NCBI RefSeq assembly: GCF_900461525.1
Contig: NZ_UGOD01000005.1
Span: forward strand, 1-64,000
Direction of reading: 5' to 3'
DNA: 64,000 nucleotides
Origin: Legionella busanensis
Lineage (GTDB): Bacteria; Pseudomonadota; Gammaproteobacteria; Legionellales; Legionellaceae
A program made the translations under genes and the position numbers. The notes under the pieces were generated by a model, which saw only the letters and a list, made by a program, of their open reading frames with translations, was not told the DNA's origin and did no database searches. This document shows, one piece after another, positions 1 through 9,764 of the stretch (the stretch's first letter is position 1; each line of letters opens with the position of its first letter).

Positions 1-717
1 ATGCGTAAGCCATTAAGTATTGCATTGGCTTTGTTAACAGGCGTAGTAATGGGTGCCAGTAGTATCTCAGTCAAAGATAACAGTGATATCGCAGTGACCC
101 TTGCCACGACTAATTACAATCGTCTTGTGGTAAAAAACGACAAAATCGTGGAAGCAGTTTTTCCACCCGATAGTATGGCGATTAAGCGTGATGAGCAAGA
201 CGGCTCGGTGTATGTGATGTTGTCTACAGCGCAGCCGTTTACCTTGTTTTTAACCACAGAAGCCGGGCGGCATTTTTCCATGACCTTAACAGGTGAAGAG
301 ACGCTAGGCAAAACCATTGAGTTAATTCCAGAACAGCCTAGGTTTGCTAATGCAACATCCAATGCGACTAAAAGCAATGCTAAATCCGTGAGTCATCATG
401 CTGTACCACAAGCCATTTTTGCCATGCTTAGCCATATGGAGCAACAAAAGCCATTTGCGGATGTGAAAGTAAAGCGCCAATTTGGGAAAGTTGAGCGCTG
501 GTCTCAAGGATTAACCCTTTTGCCCCGTGAATCCTGGGATGGCCGCCTGCTAAAAGGTGAAGCTATTGAGCTTTATAACGGGGGAAAAGCCCCTCTAGCG
601 TTAAATGAAGATTGGTTTGTAAACGTTGGAACGCTTGCTGTTAAAGTCTCAAAGTCTACGCTTAATCCTGGCGAGCGTGCGATGCTTTTTCGCGTTCAGG
701 GAGGCAGCCATGGCTAA
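1..717 (+). CDS. traK: TraK, F-type T4SS secretin-like outer ring protein
   Basis: This 238-residue protein is close in length to F-plasmid TraK (about 242 residues). A signal peptide is visible at the N-terminus (MRKPLSIALALLTG, then small residues). TraK is the periplasmic/outer-membrane ring protein that, with TraV and TraB, forms the envelope-spanning core of the F-type transfer apparatus. The ATG is the first base of the window, so the ribosome binding site and the upstream genes (expected traA, traL, traE) lie outside. The 3' end overlaps the traB start by 8 bp. Identification rests on gene order and general similarity; sequence conservation in TraK is modest. Confidence 0.88.
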   Translation: MRKPLSIALALLTGVVMGASSISVKDNSDIAVTLATTNYNRLVVKNDKIVEAVFPPDSMAIKRDEQDGSVYVMLSTAQPFTLFLTTEAGRHFSMTLTGEETLGKTIELIPEQPRFANATSNATKSNAKSVSHHAVPQAIFAMLSHMEQQKPFADVKVKRQFGKVERWSQGLTLLPRESWDGRLLKGEAIELYNGGKAPLALNEDWFVNVGTLAVKVSKSTLNPGERAMLFRVQGGSHG

Positions 718-2074
718 TGGGCACTTTAATAAATTAGTTAAAGGTCGCCAAATTCGAACATTAATTGTGGCGGGTAGTTGTCTTTTTTTAATTGTAGCTT
801 TGATGGTTGTGTTACTTGTTGATGGGCGTCCTAAAAAGAGCGCAGCGATTAAAAAAGCAGCGAATTTAACAGGCATCGTGGACGAATCATTTACCAATGC
901 CATAGCAGACAACGCCTTAACGGCCCAACAAAGTGAGCTTGAATCACTTAAAAAAGAACTTAAGGATTTAACAAAACATATTAAAGCCATGGGTGAGGAA
1001 CATCATCAGCAATTGCAAGCCCAAAAGGAAGCGTTCACATCTCAGTTAACAACGCTGATGTTGGCGAATCAAGAAAAAGCAACGCCTACAGAGCAGCAAA
1101 ATACCTCTGCTGAACTACAAGACGTGCAAAACCCTAAGCTTTGGCATAAACCAACAACCTATGCCATGAATAACGTCATGACGACAGGTACTACCTTATC
1201 GGATGCCACACCTCGCATTCACACGGTCTCTTTTCGACCTAAACGACACGTTAATCAACGACACCCTAACAATTACTTAAATCCAGCTCACTATGTGCCA
1301 TCTAATACCTCTGTTAGAGCCGTTATTCTGGGAGGTGCTGATGCAGATGCCTCAGTCAATGGGCAGTCTAAGAATAATGGCGTGATGCTCTTTAAGTTCT
1401 TAGAAGATGGCACGTTGCCAAATGGTGCCCGCTCGCGTCTTAAAGGGTGTCGCGTGAGTGCTAATTCTTATGGGGATATTTCAAGTGAGCGTGCGTTTGC
1501 CACGCTTTACCGTTTGTCCTGCGCCCATCCAGGTCAGCCTATTATTGATAAAGAAGTAACAGGCTGGGTGTTTTTTAATGGTAAGGTAGGGATTAAGGGT
1601 CAACCGTTAATGCGGGACAACAAGGTGATGACATGGGCCGGTGTAAGTGGTGCTTTGTCTGGTATTGCATCCGCTGCCCAATACGCCCAAAGCATTCAAA
1701 ATATTGGGCCTTATGGTGCGAGCTCGGTGGTGCCTTCAAGTCAAATTGCACCTTTTGCCGCCTACGGCGGGGCATCAAAAGCGGCGGATACCTTGTCAGC
1801 CTATTACGTTAAACGTGCCGAGCAATATCACCCGGTCATTCAGGTAGGCTCAGGCAATATCGTGACTATTGTGTTTAAAGATGGCTTTTATTTAGAACCT
1901 GATGAAGACAAACGCCAACATGCGCTTAATCAAATCAAATCGCAAAATGCAGAAGGACTTATTACCTCTCAAGAGGGTACATCAGAGATGAATTTTACAG
2001 TTCCTCCTGAAGTGTTGGGCAAGATTAATAGGGCCAATATGTTGAGTCGCAATGAAGTAGGAGGTTTGCGATGA
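710..2074 (+). CDS. traB: TraB, F-type T4SS inner-membrane-anchored scaffold
   Basis: The product has 454 residues, begins MANGHFNKLVKG, and has one transmembrane segment at about residues 18-38 followed by a charged coiled coil (about 75-120) and a C-terminal VirB10-like domain. I chose the ATG at 710 because a GGAGG-type Shine-Dalgarno lies just upstream (about 699-704); the open frame extends further upstream inside traK. TraB bridges inner membrane to outer-membrane ring (TraK/TraV). It overlaps traK by 8 bp at its start and traV by 4 bp (ATGA) at its end, consistent with translational coupling. Confidence 0.9.
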   Translation: MANGHFNKLVKGRQIRTLIVAGSCLFLIVALMVVLLVDGRPKKSAAIKKAANLTGIVDESFTNAIADNALTAQQSELESLKKELKDLTKHIKAMGEEHHQQLQAQKEAFTSQLTTLMLANQEKATPTEQQNTSAELQDVQNPKLWHKPTTYAMNNVMTTGTTLSDATPRIHTVSFRPKRHVNQRHPNNYLNPAHYVPSNTSVRAVILGGADADASVNGQSKNNGVMLFKFLEDGTLPNGARSRLKGCRVSANSYGDISSERAFATLYRLSCAHPGQPIIDKEVTGWVFFNGKVGIKGQPLMRDNKVMTWAGVSGALSGIASAAQYAQSIQNIGPYGASSVVPSSQIAPFAAYGGASKAADTLSAYYVKRAEQYHPVIQVGSGNIVTIVFKDGFYLEPDEDKRQHALNQIKSQNAEGLITSQEGTSEMNFTVPPEVLGKINRANMLSRNEVGGLR

Positions 2075-2355
2075 GAGCAAGTGTAATGTGTTTGATTTTC
2101 CTGATGGCTGTACTGTCTTCAGGGTGCGGCACGATGAATTCCAATTTCAGTTGCAATGCGACCGCAGGCGACAGTTGTTTATCCATTGAGCAGGTCGATG
2201 CTATGACGCGCTTTGCGGATGACGCAAGGCCAGCTCTGGTAAGGCAGAGCCAGTCTAAAATAGATGCTCACGCCAACAAGCCGCAAGGGCACTTAGTTAA
2301 GCTTTCTTCTGGTCAATCGGTGTGGGTGACACAACAAAGCGAGGCGCAATCATGA
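2071..2355 (+). CDS. traV: TraV, short outer-membrane lipoprotein of the transfer apparatus
   Basis: This 94-residue lipoprotein has a clear lipobox (LSSGC, Cys at about residue 20) after a hydrophobic signal. A further cysteine pair in the segment FSCNATAGDSCLS matches the conserved TraV motif. F-plasmid TraV is about 171 residues, so this version is short; the C-terminal half is absent, but the reading frame is intact and joined to its neighbours by ATGA overlaps at both ends. TraV anchors the TraK/TraB ring in the outer membrane. Confidence 0.85.
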   Translation: MRASVMCLIFLMAVLSSGCGTMNSNFSCNATAGDSCLSIEQVDAMTRFADDARPALVRQSQSKIDAHANKPQGHLVKLSSGQSVWVTQQSEAQS

Positions 2356-4949
2356 GCTTAAAGATTGCGCGGTGGCGCGATAAAGCACGCGAATTTCTCT
2401 ATAAGGCAAGTCAGGGATTAGGGGAGACCGTGAGTATAAAGCCTGAGTCTCTTTTAACGCAGCAAAAAGCACACGAGTCGCTTACGCTCGATTTGCCATC
2501 CATTAAAAGTCTTCTGCCTTATGAAACAGTAAGTCAGGAGGGATTTTTTATAAACCGCAACTCCATGGGGTTTGGGTTGGCACTCATGCCTCTAAGTGGC
2601 GCGGATGAATCTTTAATGAAAAGCTTGGCGCAACTGTTTAAAAACAAACTTTCGGTAGGCACTGATTGTACCGTGCTCTTATATAAACATCCGTGGCTGC
2701 TAGACCAGCTCTCCCAAAACTATGAGCCTATTTTAAAGCAAGGTGGCATTTTTGCAGACCTTGCACGCTTGAGTCTTAACTATCATTTAAAGGCCATTAA
2801 AAAAGGTTATAAAAATGGCCGCAATATACCTGCGGGTTTAAGTGATTATAGTGCTTATCTTTTTATTTCACGGCCCATAGAGGCGGGTATTGAAGAGCAA
2901 CTTCAGGTTTTACGAGACGATTTTGAATCTGAACTTAAAGTCGCAGGTTTTGGTTTTAAGCGATGCAGCGCGCTTGAATTTAAGACGTTGATGCGCGCTT
3001 TCATTTCACCCAATTTTGAAGAATTTTCCTGGCCTCAAGTTGAAGACAATCCTGGTTTAATAAGCGAGGCCATCCCAAATCCAACCACTGTCATTGAAAT
3101 TGGCAATGAGAAGATTGAGGCATCCATTGTCGATAACGATGGCACATTGCAGCGCACAAAAATGATTAATTGTGAAGTGGTCGGCTTTCCTGACGCCCCT
3201 TTTGCCCTATGGCAAACGCCTGATTTGTTTGCCAATTTGTTACACCCTGAACAGGGGATTAATTGTCCTTTCTTACTTTCATTTACTATTCGAGGGGTTA
3301 ACCAAGAAAAGATGAAAGCGCGCGCCAAATCAAACGCTAAGTCCTTAACCGCGAACAACAATGCCCTTCAAGCTTTTATTAACCCGTCAATTCGTGAAGA
3401 GGCGAGCGAGTGGCAGGCTGTTCATGAAGGAGCAAGCAAAGGGGAGCTTGCTCTTTTTCCAACGTTTTATAACGTCATTCTTTATACGACAGAGTCAAAG
3501 GCGCGTGAGCATGTTGCCAAAGCAATAGCAAGTTTTAGGCATTTAGGTTTCACACTAAGTCCCAGTCGTTGTAAGCAGTGGCTCTGCTTCTTAGGTAGTT
3601 TGCCTTTCATGCTCACAGAAGGGCTTTTTTCAAGCCTTGAGCTTTTAGGTATGACCAAAAAACTCACTCATTTTAATGTGGCAAATCTCATGCCTGTGAT
3701 CGCCGATTTTAAGGGTGCGCGCCAAGGGCTAATTGTACCGACTTATCGCCACCAGCTTTTCTATTTAAATACCTTTGATGACCGGGTGTTACCCATTACC
3801 AATTTTAATCGGTTAACAGTAGCAAGTACTGGTGCTGGTAAATCCTTCTTTGAGCAAGCACAAATTCTAGATGGGCTGTCACGTGGACAGCAAATTTTTG
3901 TTATCGATTTAGGGGGTTCTTATAAGCATTTATGTGGGATGGTTGGCGGGAGTTACATTGATGCATCAACGTTAGCGCTAAATCCTTTTACGCTCTTTGA
4001 TTTTGATGGGGTAACTGATATTAAGGGTGAGCAGGTCAACGATTATATTCAAATCAGGGATTTGCTAGCGATTATGGCAAGTCCATCAGAGGCTTTGGGG
4101 GAGGTGCAAAAGTCATGGCTTTTAGATGCAGTGGTTGACTGCTGGAAAGAGCACGGCAGACACGCCACCATGGATAATATTTTAGCTTGTTTGCAAAGGA
4201 TGTTAGACAAGCCTCAATCTCACGGTGAGCAACGGCTTAAGGATTTACTTATTTTGCTCGGCAAGTATGGAAGTTCAGGCATTTATGGTCATCTCTTTAA
4301 CGGTAATACACCGCTTTTAAATAACGCTAATTTTGTCGTGCTTGAAATGGGCGAGCTTGAATCAAATCCGGAGCTTTTGACGATTGTCATGTTTGTAATG
4401 ATTGTCATTATTCAAGGGCAATTTTACCACTCTGATAGACAGCGTGAAAAACGCTGCATTATTGATGAAGCCTGGCGGTTTTTAGCCAATGGCTCCAATC
4501 CTGTGGCAGCAAGTTTTATCGAGCAAGGCTTTCGAACGGCACGAAAACACCGGGGCGGCTTTGCAGTCATTACCCAAAATCTTCTAGACACGATGAACAC
4601 TCTACAAGGACGTGCGATTGCAGCAAGTAGTGATACCAAAATCATTATGCGTCAGGGTTCGTTTAAGGAGTACCTAGAAGAACATCCCAATCATTTTAGT
4701 GCACTTCAAGCACGGGTTATTGACTCCTTTGGGGAAGCCAAAACACAAGGCTTTTCTAATTTAATGATTCAATTTGGCAATGTGACTACGTTTCATCGTT
4801 ATTTTTGTGACCCCTTCTTGCGCGTTCTTTTTTCCACCTCAGGGGAAGAGGTAAGTGCTATTGAGTCTTTGATGAGAGAGGGCATGATCCTAGCTGACGC
4901 TGTGCGAGAGGTAGCAAAGCATTACTATGGGGATGAATTATGCGATTAA
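2352..4949 (+). CDS. traC: TraC, T4SS pilus-assembly ATPase (VirB4 family)
   Basis: The product has 865 residues, the usual size for F-type TraC. Walker A (STGAGKS) is at about residues 493-500 and Walker B (CIIDEAWRF) at about 702-710. It is a cytoplasmic hexameric ATPase that powers pilus assembly at the inner membrane. The ATG at 2352 overlaps the traV stop as ATGA, so it is preferred over the open extension starting at 2322. Its end overlaps trbI by 10 bp. Both nucleotide-binding motifs are intact. Confidence 0.94.
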   Translation: MSLKIARWRDKAREFLYKASQGLGETVSIKPESLLTQQKAHESLTLDLPSIKSLLPYETVSQEGFFINRNSMGFGLALMPLSGADESLMKSLAQLFKNKLSVGTDCTVLLYKHPWLLDQLSQNYEPILKQGGIFADLARLSLNYHLKAIKKGYKNGRNIPAGLSDYSAYLFISRPIEAGIEEQLQVLRDDFESELKVAGFGFKRCSALEFKTLMRAFISPNFEEFSWPQVEDNPGLISEAIPNPTTVIEIGNEKIEASIVDNDGTLQRTKMINCEVVGFPDAPFALWQTPDLFANLLHPEQGINCPFLLSFTIRGVNQEKMKARAKSNAKSLTANNNALQAFINPSIREEASEWQAVHEGASKGELALFPTFYNVILYTTESKAREHVAKAIASFRHLGFTLSPSRCKQWLCFLGSLPFMLTEGLFSSLELLGMTKKLTHFNVANLMPVIADFKGARQGLIVPTYRHQLFYLNTFDDRVLPITNFNRLTVASTGAGKSFFEQAQILDGLSRGQQIFVIDLGGSYKHLCGMVGGSYIDASTLALNPFTLFDFDGVTDIKGEQVNDYIQIRDLLAIMASPSEALGEVQKSWLLDAVVDCWKEHGRHATMDNILACLQRMLDKPQSHGEQRLKDLLILLGKYGSSGIYGHLFNGNTPLLNNANFVVLEMGELESNPELLTIVMFVMIVIIQGQFYHSDRQREKRCIIDEAWRFLANGSNPVAASFIEQGFRTARKHRGGFAVITQNLLDTMNTLQGRAIAASSDTKIIMRQGSFKEYLEEHPNHFSALQARVIDSFGEAKTQGFSNLMIQFGNVTTFHRYFCDPFLRVLFSTSGEEVSAIESLMREGMILADAVREVAKHYYGDELCD

Positions 4950-5275
4950 TATCTCTGGCGGCTTTGGCGTTTTTACTCATCACTATAACAGGTATCCCCT
5001 TTTACGGTTTGAGCCCTCGCGAAACCCTCGTTTTTTTAAATAAGGAGAAAATAGAAGGCCAATTTATTCGGCAATTAGCCGAGCTTAATGCCGCTGAAGC
5101 GCAAGTTAGGCGCACAACAAGGCGGTTTAACTCGGCACTCAATCAAGTCTTAAACGCGTATGCTTCGCGTCATCACGTCATTATTATTGAGCGAAAACTA
5201 ATGCTTGCTGGTGGTCTTGATATCACCGATGACATAACAGCCGAAGTAAGTGGCCTCATGAGGCAGCAATCATGA
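4940..5275 (+). CDS. trbI: TrbI, F-type transfer accessory membrane protein
   Basis: This 111-residue protein has one N-terminal membrane segment (about residues 4-22), then a soluble helical region ending in a hydrophobic VIIIERKLML stretch. F TrbI is about 128 residues and sits between traC and traW, as here. TrbI influences pilus retraction/outgrowth in F; that role is family knowledge. It overlaps traC by 10 bp and traW by 4 bp (ATGA). Confidence 0.82.
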   Translation: MRLISLAALAFLLITITGIPFYGLSPRETLVFLNKEKIEGQFIRQLAELNAAEAQVRRTTRRFNSALNQVLNAYASRHHVIIIERKLMLAGGLDITDDITAEVSGLMRQQS

Positions 5276-5907
5276 AGCATTTCTTGTGCGCAGTCATTAT
5301 TTTGCTGCAGGTTGGACAAGCTTGCGCGACATCCTTTGGTGTTATTGGGGAGGTTTTTCCTGTGGCTGAAAAAAGCTTTTTAATCCTCATTGAAGAGCGC
5401 CTAAGAACATTAATGAACAGTGGCGAGTTGGCTTCGTTAAATGAGCGTTGGATTCAAACGGTCGCGCGTCATGCCAACCGTCCCACATCACTAGGTTTAA
5501 CCCGAATTCATCAGTCAGCGCGGCATTACTATGTGCCTGAAATTAAGTTAAGTCAGGATATAACAAATAGTGATGGCCGCATTTTGTATGCAGCCGGCAC
5601 GCAGGTGAATGCACTTGCGCGCCTGCCGACCTATGAACCCTGCTGGCTTTTTTTCAATGGTGATGATGAAGCACAACTTCGTTGGGCGGCAACGCAGCTA
5701 AAGCAATGCGCACATCCCAAGCTCATTTTAACGGGGGGTAGCGTACAGGCAGCTGAGAAGAGACTACAGTCTGTTATTTACTTTGACCAGGCGGGGCGGA
5801 TTGTTACCAAGTTAAACATTGCACATGTCCCTGCAATTGTTACCCGCGAGGGCAATCAGCTTGTCATTGTTGAACAAGCAATTAAGGAGAGTGGTGATGT
5901 CCTTTAG
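5272..5907 (+). CDS. traW: TraW, periplasmic pilus-assembly protein
   Basis: The product has 211 residues, matching F TraW (about 210), with an N-terminal signal peptide ending near CATSFG. TraW is periplasmic and works with TrbC and TraU in pilus assembly. Two cysteines lie in the C-terminal half (around EPCWLFF and KQCAHP). The gene overlaps trbI by 4 bp and traU by 11 bp. Confidence 0.9.
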   Translation: MKHFLCAVIILLQVGQACATSFGVIGEVFPVAEKSFLILIEERLRTLMNSGELASLNERWIQTVARHANRPTSLGLTRIHQSARHYYVPEIKLSQDITNSDGRILYAAGTQVNALARLPTYEPCWLFFNGDDEAQLRWAATQLKQCAHPKLILTGGSVQAAEKRLQSVIYFDQAGRIVTKLNIAHVPAIVTREGNQLVIVEQAIKESGDVL

Positions 5908-6880
5908 ACTGATTTTATTCATACTTAGTCTTTTCCTTTCTTCTTTAACACAGGCTAAGCAGTGCACCGGGCATTTTGTTAATCCTCTGACAGATGTCTG
6001 TTGGCGTTGCTTATTTCCCTTGTCCATTGGTAATACGAAGGTGGTGCAATCCCCACTTCCTGATACCAATAATGCTTCAAGCCCCATTGGTGTTTGTCCG
6101 TCAAGCATGGGTATGCGCGTTGGGTTAAATATCGGGTTTTGGGAGCCCATCGCACTGACGGATGTCACCGATACGCCTTATTGTTTGGTTAATCTGGGCG
6201 GAACTAAATTAAATTTAGGATTAAAAGCCGCTAGAGGCGGGCGCCATGTGGTAGGTAATGGTCAACAACGCGCATTTTTCCATGTACATTGGTATAAGTA
6301 CCCCCTTATTAACTGGTTAAACCTCATTACCTCAAGCGGTTGTCTGCAGGTAGGCGATTTTGATATTGCTTATCTCACCGAGCTTGACCCCACTTGGCAA
6401 GATTCTGAAATGAGCTTTGTGTTAAGTCCAGAATCGGTCTTGTTTGGTAATCCAATTACGGCAAGTGCGTGCGCGGCAGATGCGCTCTCTTCCACACTTG
6501 CGAACAAACCGCTCGATAGCCTTTTTTGGTGTGCAGGAAGTCAAGGCACCCATTACCCGCTGACAGGACATGTGAATGCTGCTCTCTCGCCTGTGCAAAC
6601 AGCACTGTTGTTAACTGAGCGCTTAAATTACAAGCTGCATCGTGAGTTTTTGGTGTCTGACTCAAGTGCCGCTTTAAGTGCGATTTGCACAGAGCATCAT
6701 TATTCCGTGACGCCAAAATCACGTTACCGCTATGAAATGGTCAATCAGGTTGCGGATGGAAAACATTGCTATTCCTCGGGCCATAGCACGCTCATGTGGG
6801 AAGCAGGAAAAATTAAGCCGCATATGCCTGACCAATACGGATTTTTAGTGTGGCGAAAACGCAACTGTACATATATGTAG
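5897..6880 (+). CDS. traU: TraU, periplasmic DNA-transfer/pilus protein
   Basis: From the ATG at 5897 the protein has 327 residues (F TraU about 330). It starts MSFRLILFILSLFLSS, a clear signal peptide, and is cysteine-rich, including a CWRC motif early in the mature protein. The upstream open frame to 5819 lies inside traW and is not needed. An AAGGAG-like site (5882-5889) supports the chosen start. TraU is essential mainly for DNA transfer. Disulfides are probably formed with help from TraF and TrbB encoded downstream. Confidence 0.92.
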   Translation: MSFRLILFILSLFLSSLTQAKQCTGHFVNPLTDVCWRCLFPLSIGNTKVVQSPLPDTNNASSPIGVCPSSMGMRVGLNIGFWEPIALTDVTDTPYCLVNLGGTKLNLGLKAARGGRHVVGNGQQRAFFHVHWYKYPLINWLNLITSSGCLQVGDFDIAYLTELDPTWQDSEMSFVLSPESVLFGNPITASACAADALSSTLANKPLDSLFWCAGSQGTHYPLTGHVNAALSPVQTALLLTERLNYKLHREFLVSDSSAALSAICTEHHYSVTPKSRYRYEMVNQVADGKHCYSSGHSTLMWEAGKIKPHMPDQYGFLVWRKRNCTYM

Positions 6881-6893
6881 TTTGGAGAAAGAG

Positions 6894-7319
6894 ATGATTA
6901 GAAAAGCGCTCACTTTGTTTCTTGGATATCTTGTTATGACATCACTGTCTGCTGCCAGCACGATATCCGTGTTTGTCAGTTTTTCGATGCCAGAGACATT
7001 GCTTAAAGAGACATTAACAGAGAGCAGTCAATTACACATTCCTATTTATTTAAACGGTCTCTACCATGATTCGATGCCAGAAACTGCGCTTAAACTAATG
7101 GCTCTTAGTCAACAAATCCCAAATTTAAATCTTCAAATTGACCCCACTTTATTTGAGCGTTTTGGTATTCATCAGGTGCCGGCTCTTGTGGTTGGCAAGG
7201 GCAACAATTTTGACGTGATTTATGGGCATTTGTCGATTAAAGAGGGACTAATGCGTATCGCAGGTCGAGGCGAGAGTGGCTTTTCAAGGCATGAGGCAAG
7301 GGAGCTGTTAGGTGAGTAA
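6894..7319 (+). CDS. trbC: TrbC, periplasmic pilus-assembly protein (F-type)
   Basis: From the ATG at 6894 (preceded by GGAGAAAGAG) the protein has 141 residues, including a signal peptide. It contains the family core around VFVSFSMPETLLKETL and a thioredoxin-like QVPALVV segment. F TrbC is longer (about 212 residues), so this is a compact version of the C-terminal domain. TrbC partners TraW in the periplasm. A TTG at 6882 is in frame but the Shine-Dalgarno favours 6894. It overlaps traN by 8 bp. Confidence 0.86.
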   Translation: MIRKALTLFLGYLVMTSLSAASTISVFVSFSMPETLLKETLTESSQLHIPIYLNGLYHDSMPETALKLMALSQQIPNLNLQIDPTLFERFGIHQVPALVVGKGNNFDVIYGHLSIKEGLMRIAGRGESGFSRHEARELLGE

Positions 7320-9024
7320 GGTTACTTTTATATTGCTTTGTAGTCTTTTTTTAAGTGCTGTTGCTTGGGCAGGAAAAGGAGCTACTGTTGACCCAGTTAG
7401 TGCGCGTGAACAAGTTTTGCACGCATTAAAGCAATTTAATCCAAGCACCGTAATAGGCGGTTATACGAACACGCCACCAGAATCTGGCATTGCCATTTCT
7501 GAAGGCCAAAACCCATTGCCTCAATTAGGCAGTCAACGGGCAACTCATAATGAGACAGCGTCAAGCATTCTCTCACAAGCCGCCCGTCTCCATCTTAAAG
7601 CCAATCCCAAGGCATTAGAGATACAATATGCTGAAACGTTATTGTCGGAGGCTGAGTCTGTTTTAGAAGGTAAGTGCTATGATCAGCCAGCACATTGTCA
7701 GATGGATTTTACGACGCAAACCTGCGAGGACAAAACGCGTTATCGCGTTGAGACTTGTGGTAGTACATTAAGCATTGGCACTAAAGCAACGACTCAAACG
7801 GTCAATCGCTATCTTTTCTATGCGAATAAGCCAGGTGTAGATGGGCTTCGTAAAACAATTCATTTAGGCGTGTGTGATGCGGATACGCCAGCACCTCTTT
7901 GTTCGGCTAGCAATCTTATTACCCTAAGCTCACAATGTATTCGATTAGACGTGGTAGTTACCCAAGGCGTTATCCCGTTAACCGTGCTGAAAACCCCTAG
8001 TTGCCAAGACCCAACGCTTACCTTTGATTTATTGTGGGATGAAGCAGCTTTCGGGGGAGCTGTGACTTTAACAGCTATTGAAAGCCAATGGGAAGACCGC
8101 TGGACGCCTGCCGATTGCAGTCAGTATGAGGAGAAAATGAAAGAAGGCGCGTGTGTAATGACGGCCTCTGATTTATGCTTAGAGCCCAATACCAGTCGAG
8201 TCATTGATGGGGCGGTCGTTACCCGCCCTTGCTGGGGTAGGGCTAGCGCTTATCAATGCATCGATGGTTTAATCAGTACGTGTGAGCCGCTAATTTCAAA
8301 AGGTTGCTCGCAGGTAGATTCCACGTGCACGTTGGCTACCGATAGGCGTTGTAATGTGTTTTTGCAAACGTTTCGCTGTCCTGTCAATCAGTGCTTTCCA
8401 AAACAAACCATTTGCCAACCAAAATTAAATTGCGCCGAAGGTGAGTGTGCCCAAACCCCAGACGAAATAAGTGACGACATGGCGGAAGGATTAACTCGCT
8501 TAGGAACATTAGCGGGTACAGCAGCTGATGTGGCTACCAATCAAGTCAATAGTGGCGAACCAACCATTTTTAAAGGCGAAGCGAAGGATTGTGAGTCTTA
8601 TTTCTTTGGTGCTCATGATTGCTGTCACGATAAAGGATGGGGTAAATGGGTTATCCATTGTCCTAAGGATTTAAAAGCGTTGCTCCAAGCAAAGCGAGAT
8701 AAGCGAGTAAAAAAAGTTGGCCATTATAATGACAGTGGTAATAAACACTATGTTTATTGTGTATTCCCATCCACTCTAGCAAGCATTATTCAAATCCAAG
8801 GACGCTACGGACAGCTTCATATTGGGTTTGGCAAGCCCAAATCACCTGATTGTCGAGGACTTACGCCCGAGGAGTTAGAGCGTATTCAGTTTGATGCGCT
8901 TAATTTATCACCGTTGACTGATGATTTTATCCATCGTCAAACATTACCTGACGCAAGTGGTGTTGGTGTGTTTAATGAAGCCAAAATTCGACGCTTTTAT
9001 CAGGAGGGTAAGTCGCATGATTAA
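7312..9024 (+). CDS. traN: TraN, mating-pair stabilisation outer-membrane protein
   Basis: This 570-residue exported protein is rich in cysteine (more than 20), typical of TraN (F: about 602 residues). It has a signal peptide (FILLCSLFLSAVAWA) and a Cys-dense middle (about residues 270-380). The start is GTG at 7312, with AAGGGAG upstream. TraN is the recipient-recognising adhesin at the donor outer membrane; its variable region sets host specificity in enterobacterial plasmids. It overlaps trbC and traF by 8 bp each. Confidence 0.92.
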   Translation: MSKVTFILLCSLFLSAVAWAGKGATVDPVSAREQVLHALKQFNPSTVIGGYTNTPPESGIAISEGQNPLPQLGSQRATHNETASSILSQAARLHLKANPKALEIQYAETLLSEAESVLEGKCYDQPAHCQMDFTTQTCEDKTRYRVETCGSTLSIGTKATTQTVNRYLFYANKPGVDGLRKTIHLGVCDADTPAPLCSASNLITLSSQCIRLDVVVTQGVIPLTVLKTPSCQDPTLTFDLLWDEAAFGGAVTLTAIESQWEDRWTPADCSQYEEKMKEGACVMTASDLCLEPNTSRVIDGAVVTRPCWGRASAYQCIDGLISTCEPLISKGCSQVDSTCTLATDRRCNVFLQTFRCPVNQCFPKQTICQPKLNCAEGECAQTPDEISDDMAEGLTRLGTLAGTAADVATNQVNSGEPTIFKGEAKDCESYFFGAHDCCHDKGWGKWVIHCPKDLKALLQAKRDKRVKKVGHYNDSGNKHYVYCVFPSTLASIIQIQGRYGQLHIGFGKPKSPDCRGLTPEELERIQFDALNLSPLTDDFIHRQTLPDASGVGVFNEAKIRRFYQEGKSHD

Positions 9025-9763
9025 AATTCTATTTCTACTTTGTCTTTTCATGACCTCTGTTTGGGCAGCTCAAGATAAACCGGCTGGCTTTCTCTGGTAT
9101 AACCTCGAAAAAGAAAAGAAAGGAATTGATAAGACCAAACCCTCTGGTATTCCTTTTAAGCGCTTAAGCTATACCGAACGTGATGCTGTTTTGCGCTTCT
9201 ACACCATGGAAGCACTTCATAAAGCACGCTACACCAAAAAAGTTAAAGATATGCGGGTCTTTCTGGGCCTCCAAGATTACTGGCTTAAAGAATCTTCACG
9301 GTTTAAGGCGCTTTTTCAGCAAACGATGTTAGCAAATCCTCAATATGATTATGCGGTGACTCATCCAACCTCCAATCTGGGCGCTAAAATCACCGATGAA
9401 GTACGTGAGTCTCAAACTATCGCGATTATAAACCGCTTATCCAAATCGCATGGGCTATTGTTCTTCTACCGCGGCAAAAGCCCCTATGACTTAAAACAAA
9501 TACCTATTATTGCTGATTTTTGCAGGCGTTTTAAACTTTCAATGATAGCTGTTAGTGTCGATGGCGAAGTCTCTGCTGAGTTGATGAATTCCCAAAGAGA
9601 CCGGGGTCAGGCCAACCAGCTGGGGGTACGTTATTTTCCAGCGCTACTGTTGGTAAATCCTCGAAACTCCCGTGTTTCGCCCATCGCTTATGGCTTAACC
9701 ACACAAGATGTCTTGATGGAGCGCATAAAACAAGTGGCCAACCAATTTAAAGGAGAAGAATAA
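9017..9763 (+). CDS. traF: TraF, thioredoxin-fold pilus-assembly protein
   Basis: From the ATG at 9017 (GGAGG upstream at about 9003-9007) the protein has 248 residues, equal to F TraF (247). It has a signal peptide and a C-terminal thioredoxin-like fold. At the position of an active-site CXXC it has GKSPYD, so it lacks the redox cysteines, as TraF proteins usually do. It overlaps traN by 8 bp and is followed by the trbB-like gene one base after its stop. Confidence 0.9.
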   Translation: MIKILFLLCLFMTSVWAAQDKPAGFLWYNLEKEKKGIDKTKPSGIPFKRLSYTERDAVLRFYTMEALHKARYTKKVKDMRVFLGLQDYWLKESSRFKALFQQTMLANPQYDYAVTHPTSNLGAKITDEVRESQTIAIINRLSKSHGLLFFYRGKSPYDLKQIPIIADFCRRFKLSMIAVSVDGEVSAELMNSQRDRGQANQLGVRYFPALLLVNPRNSRVSPIAYGLTTQDVLMERIKQVANQFKGEE

Positions 9764-9764
9764 G